Source of the DNA: Onchidella celtica | Lineage: Eukaryota > Mollusca > Gastropoda > Systellommatophora > Onchidiidae | Direction: 5' to 3' | Length of the DNA: 64,000 nucleotides | Assembly: GCA_963931925.1 (NCBI GenBank) | Contig: OZ007567.1 | Span: 85,546,677 to 85,610,676 of the forward strand | Shown here: piece by piece, positions 32,944 through 43,687 of the stretch | How positions within the stretch are numbered: the first letter of the stretch is position 1 | Layout: each line of letters starts with the position of its first letter | The notes under the pieces: model-generated | What the model was told of the DNA's origin: nothing | Databases searched by the model: none | The model's input: only the letters and a program-made list of their open reading frames with translations | Program-made: the position numbers and the translations under genes

Positions 32944-34620
32944 TTTTTAGGCTCTTTATTGCTGCCACTATCTCTTCTTTCTTTGGTGGATCTATGTTGA
33001 TGTCAAGGTCTTCAGCAGCATCTTGTATTATTATTCTATCTTCAGGTGGTGGCCGGTTTAGTAATTCCTGAAAGTGCTCTGTCCAGCGTGTATCCTGTTC
33101 TCGTTCTGTAGTCAGTAGTTTCCCATTCTTGTCTTTGATTGGAACACTTGGTCTTCCACCGTACTTGCCACAAATGCGCTTAGTGATCTTGTGGAGCTTA
33201 CCCTGTTCTCCTCTTGCTGCTGCCTCCTCCGCATCTGCCGCTAGCTGTTCCATGGCTTCTCGTTTATCTTTCTTTACTAGTCTCTTCACTTTCTTATTTA
33301 ACTCTGTGTAGCTATGTTGGTACCTCTCTTTCAGCCTTTCCGATTTCACTTGTAGGAGTTTCTTTTTCATGACTTTCCTCTCCTCGATCACATCCCATGT
33401 TCTTTGTTGGATCCACTCCTTGCTTTTCCCTTTCTCATTAAATCCAAGGCAGGCTACACTGCTCTCTGTGTACACTGTAGTTACTCTTTTCCACTCTGAA
33501 TCGATTCCTCTTTCTTTAGGATTGTTCTTATCAGACTCTCGTAGAGCCTGGAATCGGTTCTTGACTTGTATGTTGAAGGCATTTCTAACACTTGCATCTC
33601 TCAGTTTCTGAATATTAAGGTGTCTTTGCTTTGATGTCTTGATTCCGGTCTTGTTCAGTTTAATTTTGATAAGTGCTGCCACTAGATGGTGGTCGCTGGC
33701 TACGTCAGCTCCTCTTTTCACTTTCACATCTAGAAGGGATCGTCTCCACATACCGTTGATCATTAAATGGTCTATTTGGTTCTTGTCTCTTCCATTTGGA
33801 GAATTCCATGTGAGTTTGTGAATTTCTCTGTGTGTGAAAAGGGTCCCTCCGATGACTAAGTTGTTCAAGGCACAAAAATCCACAAGCCTTTCTCCATTGT
33901 CATTCCTTGTTCCAGTTCCATGTTTTCCCATTACTCTTTCATAATTTATATCATCTTTACCTACCTTAGCATTGAGGTCTCCCATGACAATGATGAGATC
34001 ATGCCGTGGCGTCATGTCCATTTCCCCCTGGAGTTGTTCATAAAAGTCGTCTTTGTCTGTGTTGTCGTTTTCGTTGGTTGGTGCATAACATTGGATGACA
34101 GTGATGTTTGTGTGTCGTCCTTTCATCCTCATCCTCATCAGTCTGCTATTGACTGGTTTCCACTCCAACAAGCATTTGTCCAGTCCTTTCTTTAGGATGA
34201 TGGCTACTCCTTCATGATGTTGGTCATCCTCTCTTCCAGAGTAGAGAACGGTTTCTCCAGTGGATGTTTTGATCCTTCCAGATCCAGTCCATCTGCTCTC
34301 ACTTACACCCAGGATGTGTAGGTTGTAGCGCCTCATCTCTGATGTTACTTGTGCTAACTTACCCGATTCATACATTGTTCTAACATTCCAGTATCCAATC
34401 CTGGTCTTGGTGGCGTGTTCAGTTCCTCCTTCATCCTGCTAGCAGTTTCCTTTCGGCTTTCACTACTTGCATTCATACGAGTCGCGAGGTACTCAGAAGG
34501 TCCATCACATCCAGAACGTTGGTTTTTCCATGTTGCTGTTTCCGTAACGATTTTTGTTTCTCCAAGTAAGGTCACCCCAACAAGGATTTCAGGGTAGGGT
34601 TGTTAGCCCTACGCCCAACC
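32915..34620 (-). pseudogene. LINE apurinic endonuclease region and N-terminal part
   Basis: The frame opens before 34375: 'RIGYWNVRTMYESGK' (about 34360-34405) is the usual start of the endonuclease domain. 'VSESRW', 'VMGDLNAKVG' (about 33960) and 'SDHHLV' (about 33680) are the catalytic motifs of exonuclease III-type nucleases. The domain is followed by a Lys/Glu-rich linker. The frame ends in a premature stop because the A-run at 32944-32948 (T on the + strand) is one base short; the continuation is the RT frame that begins just downstream. Confidence 0.8.
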
Positions 34621-35271
34621 CCCGAACCTGGAGGGCCGGTCTGTTCAATCTTGTCTGGTCCTTCCCCCATGACCTGTCCAGCTTGCTTAAAGCTATCAGG
34701 GGCACGAGGCCTCCGCTGGCTTAGCTCCTGAAGTTTGTTTCCTAAAGTTTTTTTAATGGAATGTGCAACTCCATGAGTGGTGATGTATGTCGCAGCTGTC
34801 CTGTTCATATGAATAGCTTGAAGGGCAGCAGGTTCGGCGCTAATCCTCTTGGCAAATGCTAATAGCTCTGGTGCAAGCGTGTATGGCAAGCAATGCTCCG
34901 CAAGAAACAAACACACGATTTTATCTCATTTGTCTTGTTGGTGACTGAACAGGTCACATTGTTGGTGTCCTTGCTAGATTTTAGCTTCTCACTGTTTGAC
35001 TTGGCCGAGAAGGCTGTCCTGTGATCAGGGCTGTTTGCATGGAGACGAAGGGCCCTTTTCCACTGGATCCATAAATGAGAGACTTGTTACACGTAGTACA
35101 GTAGCACTGTCCCGGTAGAGAAACCTTTTTGCACCACTTGGAGAATGGAATGCCTTGTTCACACCTTTCATCGAGCCAGTGCCAATGCCACCCATTTCTC
35201 ACATCAGCTTCACACTTGTCAAGAGATTCCGAGTCTGTAAGCTCCAGGAAATGAAACTTAATTGACTTCAT

Positions 35272-35831
35272 CTTTATGTCTAGATCAGCTTGAGACTTGA
35301 GAGACTAGCTAGATAGATCTATATAAGAAGGAATAAAAAACGATTTCGTTACTTCTCCTCCAGCTCTCACAAGTCTTGTTGTACGACGTCTACGTTACCG
35401 AACTCCGAATTTCTACTTGCAAGACAGTGACAAGTGGAGGGGAAATAGCGGAAAAGGCCCATAAAATGCCGTAGTACGTCTAAAGCATTCCTTCACTTTT
35501 ATTAAGAATGAAAGCGTTAATCGTTGAGGCCTATCTAAGATCTAGATCTAGATCTAATGGCGGGTCGCCTTGTTCTATTTCCAACTAGTGACTAGATTTA
35601 GTGGTAGATCTTAGATCGCTAACAGAAACCGAAACGTCGATTTGGTGCGTTATGGCTCATTAATTATAATCTAAACACAAATCTAAATTTAAATTTGATA
35701 GAACGGGCAATGATGCCTCGCTTTTTTCACTTTAAAACAAGATTGAGAATGAAATTCCGATGCGTGCGTGATGGCGGCGTTCTATCACTTTCACAACAAA
35801 ACAAAACCGGAAACAGGAAGCGATGTGCCTA
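35272..35831. other. hAT-like 5' region left of pogo-like element 2
   Basis: Non-coding sequence between the transposase start (35271) and the second pogo-like insertion. It holds repeated 'agatctagatct' words near 35540. It presumably includes the hAT-like promoter. The same hAT-like flank resumes at 38449. Confidence 0.4.
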
Positions 35832-38448
35832 GGGGAGGGTGGGGAGAACTCGCCCACCCAGAAAATTATTTGACAAAAACAAAAATAGATCGAAACTCAG
35901 AAATGATACTCAAATGCAGTTTGTTTCTTCTAAAAGGTTTATTTCTACTTTCAAAAAAAACATTAGTAGTGCAAAAGTCTATCTCCAATGGGTTTAAAGC
36001 TATTGTGTGATTTTCAAGGTAAAAGTGGGGAGAAGTAGCCCATGGGTGGGGAGAACTAGCCCTTTGAGTGGGGAGAACTGGCCCATGATTTTCTTGGCTT
36101 TTAAACGACTTAACGAATGTCAATATCCCCAAAATTGACGTCAAATATTAGTTCTCCCTTGGTCCGCTGAGTAGTGCCACGCACAGTAGGAGCAGACAAG
36201 ACAGCTCTTAGATTGTTAACGTGGACCGAACACACGTCAGGCACTGCAGGCCTAACAAAATATCCACCCTTGCGCTTCAAAAAATCCACTTCTAACTAAG
36301 TCATCATCTTCATCTCTTGGTTTTGTGACTTGCCCAACATAGTAACATTTTTTCTTTTTGGTTGAAAATTCAACAACAAAGTCACCCACATTCACTTTTT
36401 CCACAACATCCAAACTTAACACATCACCGTCCCACTCTTGACTCATTCTCATTTTCTTTATTGATCACATCACTCAAGCTTATGTCGGAATCAGAGTCGG
36501 AGTCCTCAATAAAAAGTCTTTTCTACATAGCAGATGTAGATGGTTTCATCTTGTTCTCTTTGTCTATTGCTGCCTCTCTTATTCGTTTCATCTCTGGTGT
36601 AGACGTGGCAATCATTGTTTTACCCCTCTTCCTCCCTCTGGTACTTTCTTTCCTTGGTGCAGCCTGTGAATATAAAAAAAAATTAGGCTATGTCAACAAA
36701 GTGTTCCATATTTAACTTAAACAAGTTAATGCTGAAAATATTATTTTGTGAAACATGTACATAAGAAGAAGTACACAGTACAGAGCAAAGAATTTTTTTT
36801 TCAAAGAGCAGGGCATTTGTCATTTTTTTTCTTGACTTTCATATTATTCCTTAGCGTCCCAATCAACATGATTAGGCCCCCTACTACAGTTACATTGGAA
36901 ATGGCATGCTTGACTATTCCATCTGAAGTACCTGTGGATGAATAAAAAATATTTGATTTTGCCTCTTCAAGCGCTGCATATGCTATATGACTCTCGTGGT
37001 TGTCCATGACCAAGACAATAGGATGGGTTGCAGATGGTCGAACGTGTTTGACAATGTGCTTGATGACCAACACAAAGTTTTCACATGTCATCCAGCCCGA
37101 TTTATGAACAAGTCCCAATGAACTTTCCGGAGCACCGTTCATCATGGCATCCTTTTTTTGTTTTCTAGGAAATATGAACACAGGTGGCACAGTCTGGCCA
37201 GTGGCTGAAACCGTACAACACATTGTGACTAATTCACCCCTCTCTCCGGACGTCACTTGTCCGACTTGCTTTACACCTCTTTGACCAATGATCTTTGGTA
37301 CTTTGTGTACTGTATTAATGCCAGTTTCATCCAAATTATATATCTGTGCTCCAGTAATGCCATGTTGTGTGTAAGCTGTTTCTAAAAGGTCAAAGAAGTT
37401 GCCTATTGTGTGCTTGTTGAAAGCAGTTGCCCTACTAAGTGAGGTGGCCTCTGGCTGCCGGACACTCAGCTGTGAGTTTCTGCGCATAAAACCCAAGTAC
37501 CATTCTTTTCCTGCCATCTCATCAGTGTTCCAATCATCAGGGTACTTTAGGTTGTTTGCTTTGGCAAGTTCATACACAAGGTGTTTTAAACTCTTTGGAG
37601 TTAATCCATGAAACATACGCGAACAGTTTAAGATGTATTCTGCCAACATTTTTTCCTGATCGTCGGAAAAAATCCGGGAATGTCTGTAATTGGGCTCTAG
37701 TGTTGCATCTTCACCTTTTTGAAGGTTAGTTCTGAGAGTACCTCTAGGGATACCGAAGTCTTTGGCAGCTTGCCGAACAGCAGTTCCACTTCTTACAGAT
37801 TGTATAGCACGCCGCATCACATCTCCAGGGGTCTTCCCATAATCTGTGTGCTTGCGGATATAAATCCGTGGCATTTTGTCCCTTCTATCTGGAATTAGAA
37901 AAAAAAAACATACATTAATAAACTTTGGATGTTACACAGTCTACCAATCATAACATTAACCTAGTCTTTCTAAAACTAATAAAAGCCCCCCATAGAACAT
38001 TTCCTGGCTTGTTTATTCACAACGGGGAGAACTCGCCCACCAGTGGGGAGAACTAGCCCACCCCCTGGGCGAGTTCTTCCCGCAAGCCCTCCATGAAGAT
38101 CAGATTACATTATCTTTAGAAGCCATTGTTGTGGTCAACGCAGGTTGGTTAAAACAGTAAAATACAACATTTCACACCATAAGAATGTACCTACCTTATC
38201 TTTGGTGAAGAGGTTTTACAGTTGTACAACTCGTGGTGATAGCAGAAAATCAGAAATAAACTGTCTAAAAAAAGGTTACTCCATAACTTTTAGTTAAATC
38301 ACATGAAGAGGAAGTTTGGGGCTCTTCTGTGGAGAAAACATCAAAAGTGAGTTTTTTTCTTATTTGCCAGATTGGATTTGGCCTCTAGATTTGGCTCTAC
38401 ATGGGGTGGGCCAGTTCTCCCCATGGGCGAGTTCTCCCTACCCTCCCC
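35832..38448 (-). mobile_element. Pogo-like DNA transposon 2 (2617 bp) inside the hAT-like element
   Basis: The termini are 'GGGGAGGGTGGGGAGAACTC' (35832) and its inverse with one mismatch (ending 38448). TA flanks both sides (35830-35831 and 38449-38450). Several copies of 'GGGGAGAACTAGCCCA'-like words in both orientations lie near the ends (36027-36085, 38022-38080, 38405-38448). The transposase on the minus strand is defective. Confidence 0.9.
36090..37874 (-). pseudogene. Defective pogo-like transposase 2
   Basis: Exon 1 (37874 down to about 36801) encodes a pipsqueak-type helix-turn-helix ('AAKDFGIPRGTL', about residues 36-47) and a CENP-B-like region. The first two catalytic positions are present: 'NLDETG' (about residue 185) and 'VMDNHESH' (about 290). 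After 'EEAKSN' the expected third-Asp block ('QPLD'-type) is missing and unrelated sequence follows. A second exon begins at 36662 after an AG acceptor and holds 'GRKRGKTMIATSTPE', an in-frame TAG near 36525, and a C-terminal domain broken by a shift near 36280. With the third Asp gone it should be catalytically dead. The start at 37874 has good family agreement (MPRIYIRK). Confidence 0.75.
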
Positions 38449-38677
38449 TACTGATTTCTCTGCGCATGCCTGATCATTACCGCGGACGTGGCCAAAAGAA
38501 TAAAGAGAATGCCAAAAAATAAAAAATTATCCGACACGAAAAAAAACACCGGTATATTCAGAAAACGATCGTTCCCGGCGAGATTCCGGCAGAGCGTGTT
38601 TGGGACAAACGAAATTCCGGATTGCCAGAAAAATCCGGCGATCTGGCACCCATGACAAGAACCAACAAAGGTATTAA

Positions 38678-40102
38678 CACTTTAGTTGCTGAGGCCTTTT
38701 TGTACTATGTACTTGCCAGTGCTGAGGCTCTGAGTCAGTTCAAGCCAAAAATGGGTCCCTTTACAAAAAAAATCATATCTTCTAAAGTTCTCAATAAATC
38801 AGGTTGCAATTTTCAAGATATATTGACAGATGAATGAGGATTTTAAAAATGTGACCAATTTATGCAAATGAGGTCATGTGACCCCAGCGGCCATATTGGA
38901 TTTGAGTGTGAAAGTGAAATATAAGGGTACCTTACTTTATTTTGCTATTGTGACTTTGAAAATGATCAAAAAGAGCCCATATTTGTCTCAAATCATGCAG
39001 AAGCAATGCCTTTTGATTAACAAGTGATAGAATCACATTTGTATACATTGTAAGATATAAAAATTACAAGTAGAAACGAACATGAAATAAAAACGAAAAT
39101 GCCAAAAACAGAAACTGAAGTGTTGTGTTTACCTTATTGTTCTGTTTTATTATTGTGAACTGATGGCTGTTTTGTCACTGGGCCTTTCTCTTTCTATTTC
39201 CTTGGGCCCCTGGGTTGCCTGGCCCAGGCTCATCCTCAGCAAAAAGGGTCCTCCTCCTCTCGGCAGCATAGTCCTCATGCTGGTGGTAAATGGCGAAGCA
39301 GGGATGCACACAAAGTGACACAGAACAGGGCCCACACAAATATCTAGTTTGAGCTCTCTTGCCTGCTGCCTTGCACACAATACATTCTGGTCTATGTTTT
39401 TCATTCTGGTATTAGGGGGGAGATCACTAAATTTGGTTGTGCAAAACACTGAGCCGCGAAACGGTTGGTCTCGTCCCTGATGTGCTCCTTCATTTGTGTT
39501 GGGAAGAACAAGCTAAAATAGTCTGCTGGCTCAAATCCTTCTGGGTCTAGATTGGCAATCCCTTTCTCTTGATTGAAAACTACTTTCCACTCAATTGGAT
39601 TGAGTGTTTCCTCATCTATAAGGTACTTCCACCTGAAAGTCTCATCAGCTGTTCTAGGGCCACGCCCCCTAGCATCCCCTCCATCCCCACCTCTTACCCC
39701 TATAAACTCAGTCGGAGTTGTAGGCCTATCACCAGTTCCATCACTGTCACTATCAGACTCACTATCTGCACGACTAAGCCATGAATTATCACTTTCTGAG
39801 TCAGAATCATGGCGATATATGTCTTCTTCATCCATGCTGGGTGTTGGAAAATTGTGTACTTGCTAAATTTTCACTAATTTGGTCAACAACAGCCTTCAAT
39901 CGTCGTCAACGAAGCCACAAAAATTCAACAGGAAGTAGAAACCACTCTCTGCTTCGCAGAATAAGTTTCCGTGCGAAGCAACTTCGTCCCGCTCGTACTT
40001 CGCATGATTCGTGCAGTATGGTCGGTACTCGCCAAATGGCGTGCATAGCACTGAGCCGGGGAAGTGACTACACGCCAAAAGGCGTGTATAGCAACTAAAG
40101 TG
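38678..40102 (-). mobile_element. Non-autonomous piggyBac-like element (1425 bp)
   Basis: Flanked on both sides by TTAA (38674-38677 and 40103-40106), with inverted ends 'CACTTTAGTTGCT' at 38678 and its complement ending at 40102. Inserted in pogo-like element 1 just 12 bases right of the hAT-like duplication. It contains the two extremities of a transposase gene but not its catalytic core. Confidence 0.85.
39175..39835 (-). pseudogene. Internally deleted piggyBac-like transposase
   Basis: The N-terminal part (39835-39401) starts MDEEDIY, has a Ser/Asp-rich acidic stretch, and then the usual entry to the DDE domain ('PADYFSLFFP', about residues 105-114). The frame stops shortly after. The C-terminal cysteine-rich finger follows in another frame (39175-39400; 'CKAAGKRAQTRYLCGPC', then 'CVHPCF'), ending in a basic tail. 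All catalytic aspartates fall in the deleted middle. Confidence 0.75.
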
Positions 40103-40575
40103 TTAAGCTAAAAATTTGTCTCATATTAGCATTTGGCACATACAAGTAATATACAAAGTTTGATGGTAAATATTTGATGGGTCATGAGGCCAGAGAAAAT
40201 TTTGTGATTTTTCGGTATTGGCCCATCTTGCCCCGGGTATGGGGCAAGACGGGCCATGCCTTGGGGTAAGATGGGCCCGTTTTTTTTATGACTGTCAAAT
40301 GAGACAAGTTGGTTACCAGACTTCACATAATTTAAACATGTTTTTAAACAAAAATGAAACATTTAAGGACACAATATCAATAAAAACTAAAGCAGTTGGA
40401 AGTGAAAAATATGTATTAAAATTCATTTCAGCTTTTAAAACTAGTATTATATAGTAACAACAACATGGCCACCCACCACACCAGTTGAACCACCCTTGCC
40501 GTGAATAACAAATGTAAATGAGAAATGGGTGTGGAAAAAAAACAAAAAACAAACAAAAATTTTAGTACACACTAT

Positions 40576-42947
40576 TTAAGAACATAGGTCACATGTGAAT
40601 AATGGCCCCCAGTCAGGGTCTGCACAATGTTCATGCGCCCATAGCTTACATTCCTTGCACATGATCCAGTCCTCTGTTGGAGGGTCAACGTATTGCTCGT
40701 TACAAAAAATGCAATAGTAAATAGAATTATTTGGTTTCTTCTTCGGTGCTTTCCCCTTTCCCTTCCCAGACACTTTCTTGGCAACATTGTTCTTGGTATT
40801 AACATATTTCCCCACATTTTGCTTTCCTTCTTTTTGCTTTGAATCTTCCTGTGCTACTTTCATGGCCTTAAAGGGGCTACTCGTAATTAGATTTGCCGAC
40901 TGGTTTTTGCGTTTCTTGCCTCCAGCTGGTCTGTCAACTTTCGGAATTGGTGAAAGCTCTTGCCAAGATTGCAAGGACGACTGGCGTCCAGGAGGGTCGA
41001 AGGTTAACTGGCGGGAAGTGGACGGTTGGGGTTGGGATTCAGGATGGTCGCAGGTTGACTGGTGGAAGGTGGATGGCTGGGGTTCAGGAGGGTCACAGGT
41101 TGACTGGTGGGAGGTGGATGGCTGGGGTTCAGGAGGGTCGCAGGTTGACTGGTGGGAGATGGATGGCTGGGGTTCGGGAGAGTCACGGGCTGGCTGGTGG
41201 GAGGTGGACGGCTGGGATTCAGGAGGGTCACGGGCTGGCTGGTGGGAGGTGGACGGCTGGGGTTCAGGAGGGTCACGGGCTGGCTGGTGGGAGGTGGACG
41301 GCTGGGGTTCAGAAGGGTTGAAGGATGCAGGATCGTCTCGTTCTGTCACCTCTGCGGCAGCAAAGTCAGCTTCAGTGAAAATATCGGGGTTGAAAGGCCA
41401 AATTCCCGTACTTGCAAAGCCATTCACTGCCTTTTCCATGGTGCAAGACTTCTTGTAGCTTGAGCCAAAGATTTCTGCTAAATCATATGGCGTTATACGT
41501 TTCCCTGGGTGATTGAGAAGGAACCTGTAACACTCCTTCTCATATGCTGTCTTCAGGGCAAAAAAAAACGTCTTGTCCAATGGCTGCATTTTGTGGCTTG
41601 AGTGTGGGGGCAGTGTCAACATGATAATGTTGTTGGCTTGGGCCTTCTCAATGGCTGCAAGACTGCAGTGGCTAGCATGGTTGTCTAAAATTAAAAGAAA
41701 TTGTTCATGTTCGGCAGGCTTGGCATATTTGATAAAGTGGCCAAGCCACTGTGGAAAAATGTTTTCTGTCATCCAACCTTTTTCCGAAGGAAATGCAATG
41801 GCCCCGTCAGGTGCACCTTTGAGCAGAGCGTCAATGATTTTTTTTCTTTTGAAAATCATTGCAGGGGGGATGTACAGTGTCCCTGATGCATTGAAGCAGC
41901 AGACTATTGTTGTTGTCTCTCCCTTTTCGGCAGACGACACTATGCCCACTTGCTTACTTCCCTTTTGGGCAACAATTTTAGAAGTCTTCGTTGGTACGGT
42001 TGATATACCGCTTTCATCCATGTTGTAAATTCTGTCTGCAGTCAAAGTGTGGCCGTCAAACACTGCTCTCAAAAGGTCGAAGAAGCGAGTCACTTGAACC
42101 TGGAGAAAAGAAAAGACAAAACGAAACTGATAACAATAAGTATGTTTGGTATGCCTATGCGTACACGAGGAAAAAAAAAATACAACGCTTGAAAACTGAA
42201 AATAAGATTAAAACATCCATGGTAAGCATAAGGACAAAAACAATAAATATCCACATCAATGTCATCGCCAACAACATACTGATAGATTAAATTCAGAGAC
42301 TGCAAGAGTGCAAGATTGGCCTTTGGTCTGAGCACTAGTTGATAAAGAAATATGTTGGGAAAAAAAAAAGCAGGACTGACTGGGACTCGAACCTCGAACA
42401 ACAGACCAAGTGTCATGATTAATTTTAATCATGCAAATTATACAAAGAAAAAGAACAATTCATAACTCTGGTTGCTAACATGTTACATTATTACCTTGTT
42501 AAAAGCTGTTAGTCTTGACAGACTAGTTGGTTCTGGGGAGCGAACACCAAGTTCCATGTTCCTTTGCAGGAAACCCTCAAGCCAATCAACACCGGCAACA
42601 CATTTTTCTTTTGAAAATGGGTGGTCAATCCCATTCCCTTCAGCATACTGATATGCCAGTTTACGAACTGCATAGGTTGTCAGTCCGTACATCATCTTTT
42701 GTAGACGGATGAGATGCTGGGCAAGCTCAGTTTCTTGCTGTGCTGAGAAGACAGGTTTTTTTGGTCCTCTCTGTCCAAAATTAGAGGTTCCTTTAACTGC
42801 CCGCTGAAGTGTACTTCTAGGAACACTGTAATGTCTTGCAACCTCTCTGACAGAGATGCCACCTTCTTTCACAGCAGAAATGGCACGGTCCATATCCTCT
42901 ATTGACTAAGAGAAGCGCTCCGTTTTTCGTTTATAATGACGAACCAT
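40576..42947 (-). pseudogene. Pogo-like transposase 1 with PHD finger, near-intact (one early stop)
   Basis: Two exons join in phase 0: 42893-42495 and 42099-40576, with a GT/AG intron at 42494-42100, giving 640 residues from the ATG at 42893. N-terminal pipsqueak-type helix-turn-helix ('VREVARHYSVPRSTLQRAV'), CENP-B-like region, then a DDE domain with 'YNMDESGI', 'LILDNHASH' and 'HKMQPLDKTFF', all three aspartates present. A Pro/Ser-rich linker contains seven 15-residue repeats (DPPEPQPSTSHQPAR). A PHD-like finger ends the protein (CIFC...CKEC...HEHC...CDLC). The frame is open upstream to an ATG at 42947 (MVRHYKRKTERFS), but a TAG at 42906-42908 interrupts it where relatives usually have Trp. 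Translation could still begin at 42893. The label pseudogene is therefore tentative. Confidence 0.8.
41000..41330 (-). repeat. 45-bp coding minisatellite, seven units
   Basis: In-frame 45-bp units within the pogo-like transposase 1 linker, encoding variants of DPPEPQPSTSHQPAR. Because the unit is a multiple of three, other frames on both strands also stay open and produce shadow ORFs. Confidence 0.9.
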
Positions 42948-43687
42948 GATGGCTGTGAAATAAAAAAGTGGGAGAGCGTGGCGGGTATTGATGAAGAGTC
43001 AGAAGACAATGTAAATGTGACAATTTGCATGGATACTCGTAAAACTGGCTTACTTTAAAATACCAAACTAGGCTCAGTGTAATTAATATGATCTCTAAAA
43101 ATATTTTCGTAATTCTGCGGCTGCAATCTAATGTCTAGATATCGATATCACATAGGCCTAGATCTAGATCTAGCTCTAAACAGCCTAGTCTTGATTAATA
43201 AACTGGCTACTAATTTAAAACAATCCAATCTTGGGCTGAATCCTGGCGTTGGTGACACACGGGGCAAGATGGGCCACTGTCCCATCTTGCCCCTCAGCCC
43301 ACGGCCCATCATGCCCCACTAGGAGAGAGTAAGACAACTGTCAGATTTTCAACTACACAGGACTAAACTACTGAAGTTTTTGGCATATAGGATGTTGACC
43401 AAATGGATAATAATCAACCTTAATACGATAAAAGCTGTGCTGCTTAATATTTTGTGGGCATTATCGTAAAATTCTTACCTTTCGAAAAAATTTGAAAACA
43501 GTCGCAAAATCAACCTCCTGTGTGTTGGTCCAAAAAGGCCGCCTTCAAAGAGAAAACATTTTGGGAGTAACTTCCCTTGATAAAAGGCTTTTGATACGTG
43601 CAGCTGGAACGAGTCAGAAATGTTTGGTTTGCTATTTACAAGGGTGGCCCATCTTACCCCGCTGTCCCATCTTGCCCCGTGTTCCCC

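Larger units (their letters stand above)
31461..34728 (-). mobile_element. Non-LTR retrotransposon (LINE) with endonuclease and RT, 3268 bp
   Basis: Inserted in the hAT-like transposase gene. The 10-bp duplication ACAAACTTCA (minus-strand sense) lies at 34729-34738 and 31451-31460. Removing the insert restores the reading frame across the site. The 3' end is a short (TAG)n run (minus strand) rather than poly(A). It encodes an apurinic-type endonuclease then a reverse transcriptase on the minus strand. The clade (RTE, I/Nimb, CR1 and so on) cannot be fixed by eye. Confidence 0.9.
29253..35271 (-). pseudogene. hAT-like transposase pseudogene, interrupted by LINE insertion
   Basis: Reading from 35271 downward: an N-terminal BED-like finger (CYCTTC, then after a one-base shift near 35045 a His pair), then a segment to about 34738. 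The LINE insertion follows. The gene resumes at 31460 with 'CLFSLNVDEATNN' (first catalytic Asp candidate) and 'VVSVMMDNCNV' (second). The C-terminal dimerisation-like region 'FSGPLVESTFNIMDD' lies near 30000. Damage I can see: shifts near 35045, 34918, 31363 (G run), 30657 (A run) and 29830, plus an in-frame TAA at 30385-30387. The last 190 or so codons (29253-29843) are Ser/Thr/Ala/Pro-rich and end in 'QTLSITKFFKK', a PCNA-interacting (PIP-box-like) pattern. The opposite strand also has a 206-codon ORF here, which I take as a shadow of the same repeat. Confidence 0.7.
28979..38654 (-). mobile_element. hAT-like DNA transposon, itself split by a LINE and a second pogo-like element
   Basis: The ends are CATGGGTGCCAG (28979-28990) and its exact inverse (38643-38654). 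They are flanked by the 8-bp duplication ACAAGAAC (28971-28978 and 38655-38662), the duplication length typical of hAT elements. The net length without the nested LINE and pogo-like element 2 is about 3.8 kb. It carries one broken minus-strand transposase gene. It lies inside pogo-like element 1, 55 bases from that element's left end. Confidence 0.85.
28924..43687 (-). mobile_element. Pogo-like DNA transposon 1, split by later insertions (14.8 kb now, about 3.65 kb net)
   Basis: The left end 28924 and right end 43687 carry matching inverted termini (left 'GGGGAACACGGGGCACGATG', with one mismatch to the right end over about 22 bases). Both are flanked by TA (28922-28923 and 43688-43689). Subtracting the hAT-like and piggyBac-like insertions with their duplications leaves about 3.65 kb. 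Copies of 'GGGGCAAGATGGGCC' in both orientations cluster at both ends (40218-40277, 43259-43318, 43644-43687) and are probable transposase binding sites. The transposase is on the minus strand at 40576-42947. Confidence 0.85.

Noticed and set aside
28971..38662. ACAAGAAC direct repeats considered as chance matches
   Set aside because: The chance view was rejected: the repeats sit exactly outside perfect 12-base inverted ends, and removing the insert joins pogo-like element 1 smoothly, so they are a target duplication.
40778..41458. 226-codon + strand ORF with GGSQVDWWEVDGW-like repeats
   Set aside because: Antisense of the 45-bp coding repeat in pogo-like transposase 1; the other open frames on both strands here have the same cause.
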